From Rhizobiaceae bacterium (GTDB lineage: Bacteria > Pseudomonadota > Alphaproteobacteria > Rhizobiales > Rhizobiaceae): DNA of 64,000 nucleotides. Position 1 is the stretch's first letter; each line of letters begins with the position of its first letter. The translations under genes were made by a program, and so were the position numbers. The stretch is from the NCBI GenBank assembly GCA_029233925.1, contig JARGOX010000008.1:1-64000 (forward strand). The letters are read 5' to 3'. Below, in pieces: positions 24,501 through 33,540 of the stretch. The notes under the pieces were generated by a model, which saw nothing but the letters and a program-made list of their open reading frames with translations, had not been told where the DNA came from and did no database searches.

Positions 24501-26558
24501 CTACCGAAGCGCAGCCTCAATATTCCCGCCATCCACTGTCAGCACGCCCGCCGTTGTGCGTTCCGCCATCACCAGGCTGAGGAAGGCGCTGGCGACGTGG
24601 TCTGCTGTGACTTCCTGTTTGAGCAGGTTGCCGGACATGTAGTCGCTCTCGCTGATGCCGCGGGCCTTGGAGCGGCTGGCGATCATGTCGTTGCTGAGCA
24701 GGCCGGAGCGGATGCGGTCGGCGTTGACGGCGCTGGAGCGCACGCCGATCTTGCCGTATTCAAGCGCATATTGCCGCGACAGGAACAGGGTTGCCGCCTT
24801 CGGCAGGCCGTAGGCGCCGAAATTCGCGCCGGGGTTGATCGCCTGTTTCGAGGTGTTGAACAGCAGGACCCCACCGGTCTGTTGTAGCTTGAACAGCCGC
24901 ACGGCATTTTGCGCGACGCTCTGGTGGGCAAAGAAATTCAGCTCGAAACTCTTGCGCAAAAGCGCATCGTCCAGCGTGCCGATTTCGCCCTGCCAGGCAG
25001 CACCCGCATTGGAGATGACGATATCGACCCCGCCAAATGCCTCTGCGGCCGCGTCGAAGGCGGCGCGCACGCTGGCCGGATCGGTGACGTCACAGGAAAC
25101 GCCCAGCGAACCATTGCCGATGGATTTGGCGACGGCTGCGGCTGCCGCTTCATCCAGATCAGCCACCACGACATGGGCGCCGGTTTCGGCCAGCAGCCTG
25201 GCGGTAGCCGCGCCGATGGCGCCGGCGCCGCCGGTGACCACCGCCACCTGTCCGGTCAGCGGCAGGATCTTGCGGCTTTTCAGCTTGGCCTGTTCGAGGG
25301 ACCAATATTCCAGCTTGAACAATTCTTCTGCCGACAGCGGATGGAAACGTCCGATGCTTTCGGCCTCGGTGACGGTTTTCATCCAGACTTCGGCAACATC
25401 GCCGGAAATGCTCGCCGTCTTGGCGGTGCGGCCAAAGCCGAAGACGCCAAGACCGGGCACGATGGCCATGCGGGGCATGGGATCGAGCATGGTACGTTCG
25501 ATATCGTCGGCGGCGTTGCAGCGCTCGAAATAGGCCTGGTATTTTTCCATATAGGCGTGGATGGCGGCGCGCGCCGCCTCGGCCCATGCGTCAATGCCGT
25601 CCGCCGGGCAGGGCGGCAGGATCACCGGCCAGTTCTTGACGTGCAGGGTCAGGTCCGGGGTGGTGACGCCGCGCAGGCCATAATCTTCCAGGTCCACGCC
25701 ATTGATGAAGTTCAGGACATTGTCGGATGTGCGGAAATCGCTGACGTAGCGGTTGAAATGGCCTTCACCCAGGGCCTCGGCAATGGCGCCGCGCAGGATG
25801 GGCGCCAGATCGCGGGCGCTGGCCGGATTGGCCGGCAGGTCCGTGCGTTGCGCGAATGTGTTGACGCCATTTGCGGCAATGTGGTTTTCCGCTTCGGTGA
25901 CAGCATTGATCATCCGCTCATAGGCTTCGCGCGCGCTGGCGCCGAAGGTGAAGATGCCGTGTTTGTCGAGGATCAGACCCTCGACGGAAGGATCGCGGTC
26001 ATAGACTTCGCCGGCCACTTTCGCCAGTTCGAAGCCCGGCGGGATATAGGGCACAAAGCCCATGCGGGTGCCGTAAACCTGTTTGATCAGCGCCTCGGAA
26101 TTTTCCTGATCGACCAGAGCAAGGACGGCTGTCGAATGGGTGTGATCGACGAACTTATGCGGCAGGAAGGCATGCAGCAATGTCTCGACCGACGGGTTGG
26201 GGGAGGCGGGATCCATCAGATTGGAGCGCTGCAGCGCCACCATGTCCTCGTCGCTGAGAGCATCGAGGTTGCGTGCCTTGAGCAGGGTCTCGAGCTTGAC
26301 GGCGGGCAGACCCTGCGGTTCGATGACCGACATGTCCCAGCCGCTGCCCTTGACGCACAGAACATCCCATTCTTCGCCGAGAATATCCTTGCTGCGGGTT
26401 TTGACGGAGGTATTGCCGCCGCCATGCAGGACCAATTGCGGATCACCGCCCAGAAGGCGGGTTGTATAGACACGCAGCGCCAGATCTTCGGAAATATTGT
26501 TCTTGCCATAGCGCGCGACGGTCGCTGCGGCTTCGGTGTCATTCCAGAGATTTTTCAT
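24501..26558 (-). CDS. bifunctional class II aldolase / short-chain dehydrogenase (RhaD family)
   Basis: A 685-aa fusion. Residues 1-430 are a class II (zinc) ketose-1-phosphate aldolase with HGGGNTSVK (45-53), E125, metal ligands H139 and H141 (VDHTHSTAVLAL) and H200 (LDKHGIFTFG). Residues 435-685 are a short-chain dehydrogenase with TGGAGAIG (442-449) and catalytic S570, Y583 and K587 (AYGLPKAA). Family members cleave rhamnulose-1-phosphate to DHAP and lactaldehyde and oxidise the aldehyde. Here no rhamnose isomerase or kinase is present; the neighbours are MtnK and MtnA, so 5-methylthioribulose- or 5-deoxyribulose-1-phosphate is a likelier substrate. That reassignment is inferred. ATG 26558 has GAGG upstream. 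Confidence 0.88.
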   Translation of the reverse strand: MKNLWNDTEAAATVARYGKNNISEDLALRVYTTRLLGGDPQLVLHGGGNTSVKTRSKDILGEEWDVLCVKGSGWDMSVIEPQGLPAVKLETLLKARNLDALSDEDMVALQRSNLMDPASPNPSVETLLHAFLPHKFVDHTHSTAVLALVDQENSEALIKQVYGTRMGFVPYIPPGFELAKVAGEVYDRDPSVEGLILDKHGIFTFGASAREAYERMINAVTEAENHIAANGVNTFAQRTDLPANPASARDLAPILRGAIAEALGEGHFNRYVSDFRTSDNVLNFINGVDLEDYGLRGVTTPDLTLHVKNWPVILPPCPADGIDAWAEAARAAIHAYMEKYQAYFERCNAADDIERTMLDPMPRMAIVPGLGVFGFGRTAKTASISGDVAEVWMKTVTEAESIGRFHPLSAEELFKLEYWSLEQAKLKSRKILPLTGQVAVVTGGAGAIGAATARLLAETGAHVVVADLDEAAAAAVAKSIGNGSLGVSCDVTDPASVRAAFDAAAEAFGGVDIVISNAGAAWQGEIGTLDDALLRKSFELNFFAHQSVAQNAVRLFKLQQTGGVLLFNTSKQAINPGANFGAYGLPKAATLFLSRQYALEYGKIGVRSSAVNADRIRSGLLSNDMIASRSKARGISESDYMSGNLLKQEVTADHVASAFLSLVMAERTTAGVLTVDGGNIEAALR

Positions 26559-26662
26559 TGCATGCCTCATATGATGGATAGTGGCCGCCTGTCGGCCCGC
26601 GGACAGATTGTTTTTAGTGGAAGTCTTGTTTTCTGACAATAGTCATATTTATCTGACAAAGG

Positions 26663-27106
26663 TCAAAAAATCACGCCCTTGCGCAGGATGAAGCAGCCAA
26701 AGGGGCGTTTCTCGCTGGTGGCCACCACCGCGAAGGCGCGCGCGGCCTGCTGGTAGAACATCTGGCGTTCCAGCGAGCCGACGTTGGCGCCATCCGGCAT
26801 GGCCGCCCGGATGATGTCAAAGGTCTCGTGATGCACGGCGCCCATCTCCTGCGGCGCACCATCGATTTCCATGCGCAGGGCGCAGGTCTCGGTGAAATGG
26901 TCGAGCGGCATGAGTTCGGTGATGATCTGTGCGGCCTGCGGCGATGAGAAGCCGGGCAAGCGGATCGGTTCCTGCATATTTGTTGTTTCCGCAATGGAGG
27001 CGGCAGGGAAATTGGCGTCGACAATCACCAATTCATCGCCATGGCCCATGGAAAGCAGGCAATGGATGAGATCTGGCGTGACCAGTGGATTAATACCTTT
27101 AAGCAT
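26663..27106 (-). CDS. RbsD/FucU family sugar mutarotase
   Basis: A 147-aa protein of the FucU/RbsD fold, which interconverts alpha and beta anomers of free sugars. The signature SMGHGDELVIVDANFP (about residues 19-34) contains the catalytic histidine and aspartate. Other family segments are MEIDGAPQEMGAVHHETFDI and FYQQAARAFAVVATSEKRPF. ATG 27106 is chosen over an earlier start because the protein then begins MLKGINPLVTPDLIH as in the family. It lies upstream of the aldolase gene in the same direction, and would prepare the imported sugar for an anomer-specific kinase. Confidence 0.9.
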   Translation of the reverse strand: MLKGINPLVTPDLIHCLLSMGHGDELVIVDANFPAASIAETTNMQEPIRLPGFSSPQAAQIITELMPLDHFTETCALRMEIDGAPQEMGAVHHETFDIIRAAMPDGANVGSLERQMFYQQAARAFAVVATSEKRPFGCFILRKGVIF

Positions 27107-27251
27107 GGAATGTGCCTTTGCTGTTCGTTGCGTCATTTGACTCTGTGCAACATCGTGGGGTTACTTTACATCTGCACTGCAGTTGGTTCCAGATACAATG
27201 GGCCAGCTGCAACGGGCAAGACAAAGAGCCGGGTAGCGGGAGAGGCAGACT
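27107..27251. promoter_or_regulatory. divergent promoter region fucU-like / SorC regulator
   Basis: This 145-bp spacer controls the aldolase operon (minus) and the regulator (plus). It contains TGTGCAA at 27144-27150 and an 11-bp palindrome, CTGCACTGCAG, at 27172-27182. TTGCACA, the reverse complement of the first word, also occurs in the mtnK/ABC spacer at 30720-30726, making it a candidate SorC half-site. Confidence 0.4.
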
Positions 27252-28223
27252 TTGGGTCAGGACAAAAAGAAGGCGCGGCGTCGCTACAGGCCGGATGAAC
27301 CGGTGGAAGACACGCTGCTGCGCGCCGCATGGCTCTATTATTACGAAAACCGCAACCAGAATGAAATCGCCGAGGAATTCGGCGTGTCCCGCGCCACGGT
27401 GGTCAATTACCTGCAGCAGGCCCGCGAGCGCGGTCTTGTCGAGATCCGCCTTGATTCCGCTGCCTTCAACCGCCAGCGCATTTCCGTTGAACTGTGCCGC
27501 AAATACGGCCTGCAGGAATCCGTCGTCATTCCGGGAACGGAAATTTCGCTGACCGGCGTTGCCGTCGGCGCGGCGCGGCGTTTGCCCGATCTGCTGGCGC
27601 CTGGCGACATTCTGGGTGTCGCCTGGGGCATGACAATCTTCAAACTGTCGGAAAGCCTGACGCCGCGCATCATCGACAATATGACCGTCGTGCAGATGGT
27701 TGGCTCGATGGCCAGTCCCTACGTCTTTGCGGCGGAAAGCTGCTCGACCAATATTGCCCACAAGCTGGGCGCCCGGGTCGCCAATTTTTATGCGCCGGCG
27801 CTGCTGTCGTCGACGCAGGCCGCGCATTTGTTGAAGCAGGAGCCGATCATCCGCTCGCAATTTGACTTGCTGGGCAGGATCAACAAGGCGCTGTTTGCCG
27901 TCGGGTCCTGCGAAGACAATAGCCATGTGGTCGAAAGCGGCATCGCTTCGCTTGCCGATCTGGAGGATTACAAGGCGCGCGGTGCGGTCGGCGTCATATG
28001 CGGGCGATTTATCGATGCCCGGGGCGAGCATATCGTCGGCCCGCTGGATGACCGGATGATCGGCATCACCCCGGATGCCCTGCGGGGCCTGTCGGTCGGC
28101 ATGCTGGTGTCCAACGGGTTTGACAAGGTTGCCGGCATGCATGCGGCCATGCTGGGCGGCTATGTCACCCACCTTGTCACCGATGCGCCGACGGCCCAGG
28201 CATTGCTCAATTTCGATCCCTGA
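27252..28223 (+). CDS. SorC family sugar-binding transcriptional regulator
   Basis: A 323-aa regulator. The N-terminal helix-turn-helix is YYYENRNQNEIAEEFGVSRA with TVVNYLQQARERGLVEIRL (about residues 31-67). The rest is a SorC/DeoR-type effector domain resembling phosphosugar isomerases (GDILGVAWGMTI, VQMVGSM, KALFAVGSCED). Such proteins usually respond to a phosphorylated sugar intermediate. TTG 27252 has GGGAGAGG upstream, and no better ATG lies near. It sits between the aldolase/mutarotase operon and the mtnA-mtnK operon and probably controls both, plus the ABC importer. Confidence 0.9.
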   Translation: MGQDKKKARRRYRPDEPVEDTLLRAAWLYYYENRNQNEIAEEFGVSRATVVNYLQQARERGLVEIRLDSAAFNRQRISVELCRKYGLQESVVIPGTEISLTGVAVGAARRLPDLLAPGDILGVAWGMTIFKLSESLTPRIIDNMTVVQMVGSMASPYVFAAESCSTNIAHKLGARVANFYAPALLSSTQAAHLLKQEPIIRSQFDLLGRINKALFAVGSCEDNSHVVESGIASLADLEDYKARGAVGVICGRFIDARGEHIVGPLDDRMIGITPDALRGLSVGMLVSNGFDKVAGMHAAMLGGYVTHLVTDAPTAQALLNFDP

Positions 28224-28255
28224 AAACATGATAAATCCGGGGCCGGCTGATCTTG

Positions 28256-28285
28256 ATCAGGCAGCCCTGAATCAGACGGCCCTGA
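28256..28285. repeat. 15-bp direct repeat at the mtnA 3' end
   Basis: ATCAGGCAGCCCTGA (28256-28270) and ATCAGACGGCCCTGA (28271-28285) lie in tandem across the mtnA stop codon. Confidence 0.7.
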
Positions 28286-29393
28286 CTTTATTCTGGCCCT
28301 TGGCCATTTCGGGGAACAATTTGGCCAGACCCGCCTGGCTTGCGCTGCAAACGCCGCGTTCCGTGATCAGTCCGGTCACCAGCCTGGATGGTGTGACATC
28401 AAAGGCAAAATTGGCGACCGGCGTTGTCTCGGGGCAGATGAGCACCTTGGTTTCAACGCCGTTCGCATCTTTTCCGGCCATCCAGGAAACCTCGCGGCCG
28501 TCGCGTTCCTCGATCGGAATTTCACGCACACCGTCATTGATCGTCCAGTCAACGGTCGAGGAGGGCAGCGCCACATAAAACGGCACGCCGTTGTCGCGTG
28601 CCGCCAGGGCTTTCAGATAGGTGCCGATCTTGTTGCAGACATCGCCGCTGGCGGTGGTCCTGTCGGTGCCGACAATGCACATATCCACTTTGCCATGCTG
28701 CATCAGGTGGCCGCCGGCATTGTCGACGATCAATGTGTGATCGACGCCATGACGTCCAAGCTCCCAGGAGGTCAGCGAGGCACCCTGGTTGCGCGGTCGT
28801 GTTTCATCCACCCACACATGCACCTCTATTCCCAGATCATGGGCCTGATAGATTGGTGAGGTGGCGGTGCCCCAATCGACAGTCGCCAGCCAGCCGGCGT
28901 TGCAATGGGTCAATATATTGACTGCTTCACCCGGTTCCTTGCGCGCCGCTATGGCCTTGATGAGTTCGAGCCCGTGGCTGCCGATGGCGTGGTTGACGGC
29001 GACATCGGCGTCACACAGCGTGGCCGCCAGCGCCCAGGCCGCATCGGCCCTTTGTTCGCTCGGCAGGGGCTGCAATAGACGCACCGTTTCATCCAGCGCC
29101 CATTTCAGGTTGATGGCTGTCGGGCGTGTGGCGTGCAGAACCGCATAGGCCTTCATCAGGCTCTCGTCGCTGGCATCCTGCCGCATGGCAATGGCCATAC
29201 CGTAGGCGGCGGTGGCGCCGATCAGCGGTGCACCGCGCACCCACATGTCGGCAATGGCCGTTGCCGCGTCGTCCAGGCTTTTCAGCTGGCGGGTGACAAA
29301 ACTGTGCGGCAAGCGGGTCTGGTCGATGATGCCGACGGTGCGTCCATCGGCCTCCGCCCAGATGGAACGGTAGGGTTTGCCATCGATCTTCAT
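28272..29393 (-). CDS. S-methyl-5-thioribose-1-phosphate isomerase MtnA
   Basis: A 373-aa aldose-ketose isomerase of the eIF2B-related family. It converts 5-methylthioribose-1-phosphate to 5-methylthioribulose-1-phosphate, and in some bacteria also handles 5-deoxyribose-1-phosphate. Catalytic residues are visible: C164 in [12 protein letters not shown] and D244 in [12 protein letters not shown]. The region [15 protein letters not shown] is also typical. ATG 29393 overlaps the mtnK stop (ATGA), so the genes are coupled. No mtnB, mtnC or mtnD follows, which argues against ordinary methionine salvage at this locus. Confidence 0.93.
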   Translation of the reverse strand: MKIDGKPYRSIWAEADGRTVGIIDQTRLPHSFVTRQLKSLDDAATAIADMWVRGAPLIGATAAYGMAIAMRQDASDESLMKAYAVLHATRPTAINLKWALDETVRLLQPLPSEQRADAAWALAATLCDADVAVNHAIGSHGLELIKAIAARKEPGEAVNILTHCNAGWLATVDWGTATSPIYQAHDLGIEVHVWVDETRPRNQGASLTSWELGRHGVDHTLIVDNAGGHLMQHGKVDMCIVGTDRTTASGDVCNKIGTYLKALAARDNGVPFYVALPSSTVDWTINDGVREIPIEERDGREVSWMAGKDANGVETKVLICPETTPVANFAFDVTPSRLVTGLITERGVCSASQAGLAKLFPEMAKGQNKVRAV

Positions 29394-30679
29394 AGGGTTA
29401 CTCCCCGGTTCTTGATGGACCGAGCCAGATCGCAGAGCTGGCCGATGGATGAAAACTGGTGGCGAGAGACCAGCAATTCGCGGCCCATGGCAAGGGCATT
29501 GGCCTCGCATCTTGCGCGCTGGTCCGGATCCTCGATGGACTCCATGTCCTCGACATGGGCAAGGCCCACCAGACGGCGGATCATCTTGGTTCCGGCAAAG
29601 CCCACCGTGTCGACAAACAGGCTCCGCAAGGTCCGGGTCAGGGCCTGCTCGGACCCCATGGCATCGTCCTGGTCTTCAAACAGGCTGCGCGGAAACAAGA
29701 TGCCCGTGCGTTCGCTATGCCACAATTCGCGGAACCGGGCTTCAAAGGTGGCCCAGGTGTCAATGGCGGTTTGCAGCAGCCATTTCTGATAGGCGTCGCG
29801 GTCACCGGCCTGCTGGGCGTGGCCGGCTTGCGAGAAATAGGCAAGGAAGTAATTGGCAAACAGCGCGCCCGTGTCAAACCCCATGGGTCCGTAGAAGGAA
29901 AACTCCGGGTCGATCACCCGTGTATCGGCCTGGTTGACCATCACCGAACCGCTGTGAAAATCCGCATGCAGCAGCGATTGGGTGCAGGTGGTGAAGCGCT
30001 CCTTCATTACCTGCACGGCCACTTTGACATCGCGGTCCTGGCGCAATGTCTGAACCAGACGATCCAGCTGCGGGCTCGTCCACTGGTTCAGTTCCGCTTC
30101 CTGATAGGGCTCTGTAAAGACCAGGCTTTCGGTGATGTCACACAGCGCGACATTGTCTGAATAAAGCGCTACATCGGCTTTCTTGCGCGCGGTATCCATA
30201 TGCAGGTCGGAGGTGCGGAACAATGTTTCGGCCAGGAACAGGCCCAGATCATTGGCCAATCTGGGATAGGCAATGCCTTGAATGAAGCCTTTGCGCAGTA
30301 TGATATGGTCTGACAGATATTCCATTGCGATCAACGCATTGGCTTCGTCATAGGCATAGATCTCAGGCACCCGGGCGCCATCTGAACTGGCAGCGGCCTG
30401 GCGCGTCAGCGTGTGATATTCGAAATAGGACCTTTTCAGCGGCAACGGCCAGGATTCGCCGATCAGCCGGACGTAGGGCAATGCCTGTTTGATGATCAGC
30501 GAACCGGCAGGGCCCTCGACGATGAAGACGAGGTTCAGATTGCCATCACCGACTTCCACTGTCTTGAGTTGGTCCGGCGCGCCGCCAACCCTTGCAGCAA
30601 GCAAGGCATCGCTGGCAATATAGTTCTTGATGGTCTCAACCGTAAATGCTTCGTAACCCTCTGGCGTTTCTATGGCCAT
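29390..30679 (-). CDS. S-methyl-5-thioribose kinase MtnK
   Basis: A 429-aa kinase that phosphorylates the anomeric hydroxyl of 5-methylthioribose. Family segments are [20 protein letters not shown] (nucleotide-binding loop), the catalytic [11 protein letters not shown] and metal-binding [18 protein letters not shown]. The start ATG 30679 has GGGAGAGG upstream. It is the first gene of mtnK-mtnA and divergent from the sugar ABC importer. A strong promoter candidate (TTGACA, 17-bp spacer, TTTATG) reads toward it from 30802 to 30774. Confidence 0.94.
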   Translation of the reverse strand: MAIETPEGYEAFTVETIKNYIASDALLAARVGGAPDQLKTVEVGDGNLNLVFIVEGPAGSLIIKQALPYVRLIGESWPLPLKRSYFEYHTLTRQAAASSDGARVPEIYAYDEANALIAMEYLSDHIILRKGFIQGIAYPRLANDLGLFLAETLFRTSDLHMDTARKKADVALYSDNVALCDITESLVFTEPYQEAELNQWTSPQLDRLVQTLRQDRDVKVAVQVMKERFTTCTQSLLHADFHSGSVMVNQADTRVIDPEFSFYGPMGFDTGALFANYFLAYFSQAGHAQQAGDRDAYQKWLLQTAIDTWATFEARFRELWHSERTGILFPRSLFEDQDDAMGSEQALTRTLRSLFVDTVGFAGTKMIRRLVGLAHVEDMESIEDPDQRARCEANALAMGRELLVSRHQFSSIGQLCDLARSIKNRGVTL

Positions 30680-30719
30680 TGCCTCTCCCGATCCCTTTAT
30701 CCGCTTTTCTGTCTACCCA

Positions 30720-30813
30720 TTGCACAATCATAAAGGGCTTGTGCGCAGCGCGGAAATCATATTTTGTTCCATCCATAAAAACATCAATTTGAATTATGTC
30801 AAGATATATTGAC
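30720..30813. promoter_or_regulatory. divergent promoter/operator region mtnK / sugar ABC importer
   Basis: On the minus strand TTGACA (30802-30797) and TTTATG (30779-30774) are 17 bp apart and would drive mtnKA. GTCAA-N6-TTGAC is a perfect inverted repeat at 30798-30813 overlapping that -35 box. TTGCACA (30720-30726) faces TGTGCGC (30740-30746) as a second inverted repeat just downstream of the expected mtnK start point. Either could be the operator of the SorC regulator. Confidence 0.5.
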
Positions 30814-30855
30814 TTTTGCCAGTTTGGCTGTAACGTCGGCCTCTGGGAGTGAAAA

Positions 30856-32457
30856 ATGAGTGCATCACCATTGCATCAGACTGCCGCCCACCCAGTGTTG
30901 CAGCCCAAAGGGGGGTTGCAACCCCAGGGGGTGTTGAAACTCGAGGGGGTGGAGAAATCCTTCGGCGCCAACAAGGTGCTGCAGGGTGTCGACCTGTCGA
31001 TATCCGCCGGCGAGATCGTGGTTCTGATGGGGGCCAATGGTGCGGGAAAATCCACCCTGGTCAAAATCATCGCCGGTGTGCATGATGCCGATACCGGCAG
31101 CATCGCGCTTGACGGCGTCGCCTTCAATCCCTCCTCACCGGCAGAAGCAATCCGCTCCGGTGTCTGTATCGTCCATCAGTCGATCAATGATGGTGTCGCG
31201 CCCGATCTCAGTGTCGCCCAGAACCTTTTGCTCGACCGTTTGTGCAACGGCGAAACCGGATTTTTCTTCACCCCCGGCAAAGCACGCAAAGAGGCGCAGA
31301 CCATTGCGGCGACGCTTGAACTGGATCTTGATCTCGACCGGCCGGTGCGTGAACTCAATCTTGCCGACCGCCAACTGGTATCCATATCGCGGGCCCTGGC
31401 GCAAAACCCCAAATTGCTGATCCTCGACGAGCCGACATCCTCCCTGTCGCAGCGCGAGGCCGAACGCCTCTTCACCATCGTCGAAGGTCTGCGGGCAAGC
31501 GGCGTGGCCATTCTGTATATCTCCCACCGCATGTCGGATATCCGCCGCCTGGCAGACCGGATCATTGCCCTGCGGGACGGCAGGATAACCGGCACATTCG
31601 AAAAGCCGCTGAACTATGAGGCCGCTGTCAACGCCATGCTGGGCCACGGCCTTCTGGCCACCCGCAATCAGGCAGGCGAACGGGGCGAGCATCTGTTCGA
31701 GGCACGCGATATTGTCTTGAAAAACGGCAGCGCACCCTTCTCCTTTGCGCTGGCGCGCGGTGAAATTGTCGCTCTGACCGGATTGGTCGGAACAGGAAAA
31801 AGCGAACTGGCCGAATGCATGTTCGGTGTCAGAAAGCCTCTGGCTGGCGCATTCGAACTGCTCGGCCAAACCTATGATCCGGCAAACCCCGGCGAGGCCA
31901 TTACGCAGGGCGTGTTCATGACGGCAAAGGACCGGGCCAATTCCTCCATCATCCCTGGCTTCAATATTTCCGGCAATCTCTCCTTGCCCTTCCTGACCAG
32001 TTTTTCGACCGCCGGAACGCTCAACCGGCTACGCGAGAACCAGTCGGCGCGCACCATGATCGACCAGTTGGATGTTGTCTGCCAGTCCGAACAGGATATG
32101 CTTTCCGCCCTTTCGGGAGGCAATCAGCAAAAGGTCGTCATCGCCCGCTGGCTGTCCCAGCCCAGCCGGGTGCTGGTGCTCGACGAGCCTTTCCAGGGCG
32201 TTGATATCAGGGCGCGCGGCGATATCGGTCGCAAATTGCGCGAGACGGCGCAGGAGCGCGCCACACTCATTCTCACCGCCGAGCTTGACGAGGCTCTGGA
32301 GGTGGCAGACCGTATTCTGGTCATGAGCAATCACACGATCGTCGGCGAACATCGCACAGCCGATCTGGACATGGACGCACTTCTGGCGCAGATATCCGGC
32401 GCATCCGTCATCGCACAACAGGCAGCATCCATCAGTGATGCCGCACACGGGAATTGA
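30856..32457 (+). CDS. sugar ABC transporter ATP-binding protein (double NBD, CUT2 type)
   Basis: A 533-aa ATPase with two fused nucleotide-binding domains as in RbsA/XylG. The first has Walker A GANGAGKST (about 59-67), signature-like LNLADRQLVSISRAL and Walker B LLILDEPTSSL. The second has a degenerate Walker A (GLVGTGKSE), SALSGGNQQKV and VLVLDEPFQG. Residues 15-32 are an in-frame 18-bp triplication (LQPKGG, LQPQGV, LKLEGV). ATG 30856 follows GGGAG. It energises the permease and binding protein encoded just downstream. Proposed cargo is 5-methylthioribose or a 5-deoxypentose, inferred from the divergent mtnKA genes. Confidence 0.9.
   Translation: MSASPLHQTAAHPVLQPKGGLQPQGVLKLEGVEKSFGANKVLQGVDLSISAGEIVVLMGANGAGKSTLVKIIAGVHDADTGSIALDGVAFNPSSPAEAIRSGVCIVHQSINDGVAPDLSVAQNLLLDRLCNGETGFFFTPGKARKEAQTIAATLELDLDLDRPVRELNLADRQLVSISRALAQNPKLLILDEPTSSLSQREAERLFTIVEGLRASGVAILYISHRMSDIRRLADRIIALRDGRITGTFEKPLNYEAAVNAMLGHGLLATRNQAGERGEHLFEARDIVLKNGSAPFSFALARGEIVALTGLVGTGKSELAECMFGVRKPLAGAFELLGQTYDPANPGEAITQGVFMTAKDRANSSIIPGFNISGNLSLPFLTSFSTAGTLNRLRENQSARTMIDQLDVVCQSEQDMLSALSGGNQQKVVIARWLSQPSRVLVLDEPFQGVDIRARGDIGRKLRETAQERATLILTAELDEALEVADRILVMSNHTIVGEHRTADLDMDALLAQISGASVIAQQAASISDAAHGN
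30898..30951 (+). repeat. 18-bp tandem repeat coding near the ABC ATPase N-terminus
   Basis: Three 18-bp units encode LQPKGG, LQPQGV and LKLEGV just before the ATPase domain begins (VEKSFGANKVL). Confidence 0.8.
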
Positions 32458-32460
32458 ACA

Positions 32461-33468
32461 ATGGCAAACACTGCAAAGGCACAAACACGCTTCAGGGATC
32501 TGGCCATTCGCTATGGCTTCCTGGTGTTGCTGCTGGTCATTGTCATCTTCTTCACGGTGATGGAACCGGCATTCATGTCGCTGCGCTCCATGGTGTTCAT
32601 CTTTCAGTCCGTTTCGATCACCGCTGTGCTTGCCCTCGGCGTGACCGCAACGCTTGTGGTGGACGGGTTCGACCTTTCCATCGGTTCCGTGGCGGCGTCA
32701 TCGATGATGGCTGCGTCCTACGCGATGGTTGTCTGGGGTCTGGGCTCGGTCGAGGCGGTGGCCCTGTGCCTGCTGCTGGGTCTGGGTGTCGGTCTGTTCA
32801 ACGGCCTGCTGGTGGTGGTGGCGCGCGTTCCGGACCTGCTGGCGACGCTCGGCACCATGTTCCTGCTGCTTGGCCTGCAGCTCATTCCAACCGCCGGTCG
32901 CTCCATTGCCAAGGGCATGATGATGCCCGACGGCTCGACATCAACCGGTGAATTTGACAAGTCCTTCCTGTTTTTGGGCAGGCACCGGCTGTGGGACATT
33001 GTGCCGGTCTCCGTCATCATCATGCTGGTGCTGGCGCTGGTCATCTGGTTCTTTCTCGAATTCACCCGCTGGGGCAGGGTCATGTATGCGATCGGCAGCA
33101 ATGAACTGGCCAGCCGCCTGGCCGGTGCGCCGGTCAGCCGCTACAAGATTGCCGCCTATATGATCTCCGGCGTCTCCGCATCGATCGGCGGCATTCTGCT
33201 TGCCGCACGGGTCGGCAGGGGCGATGTCAGTTCGGGCAACAACCTGCTTCTGGATGCGGTGGCCGCCGCCCTGATCGGCTTTGCCGTTCTGGGTGTTGCC
33301 AAGCCGAATGCCTTCGGAACGCTGGTTGGTGCGCTGTTTGTCGGTGTTCTTCTGCAGGGACTGACCATGATGAACGCGCCCTATTATGCGCAGGATTTCG
33401 TCAAGGGCAGCGTGCTGGTCGTGGCCCTCGTATTCACTTTCAGCCTCACAAGGGCTGCTCGTCGCTGA
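32461..33468 (+). CDS. sugar ABC transporter permease (CUT2/RbsC type)
   Basis: A 335-aa inner-membrane protein with eight to ten hydrophobic helices of the RbsC family. It has typical segments ALGVTATLVVDGFDLSIGSV (about 60-79) and YAIGSNELASRLAGAPVSRY. The start ATG 32461 is 3 bp after the ATPase stop, so the genes are in one operon. It probably homodimerises to form the channel. As the importer's neighbours are mtnK and mtnA, the transported sugar is likely a 5-modified ribose. Confidence 0.92.
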   Translation: MANTAKAQTRFRDLAIRYGFLVLLLVIVIFFTVMEPAFMSLRSMVFIFQSVSITAVLALGVTATLVVDGFDLSIGSVAASSMMAASYAMVVWGLGSVEAVALCLLLGLGVGLFNGLLVVVARVPDLLATLGTMFLLLGLQLIPTAGRSIAKGMMMPDGSTSTGEFDKSFLFLGRHRLWDIVPVSVIIMLVLALVIWFFLEFTRWGRVMYAIGSNELASRLAGAPVSRYKIAAYMISGVSASIGGILLAARVGRGDVSSGNNLLLDAVAAALIGFAVLGVAKPNAFGTLVGALFVGVLLQGLTMMNAPYYAQDFVKGSVLVVALVFTFSLTRAARR

Positions 33469-33540
33469 CGCGGTTTTCGCGTCGGATTTTGCCTGCCGGA
33501 AGCCTCATGCTCCGGTTCACTCACAGTGGGAGGATACAAA

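Noticed and set aside
24909-26636. 575-codon plus-strand frame opposite the RhaD-type gene
   Set aside because: Antisense shadow of a well-conserved aldolase/dehydrogenase; Gly/Asp/His-rich with no family match.
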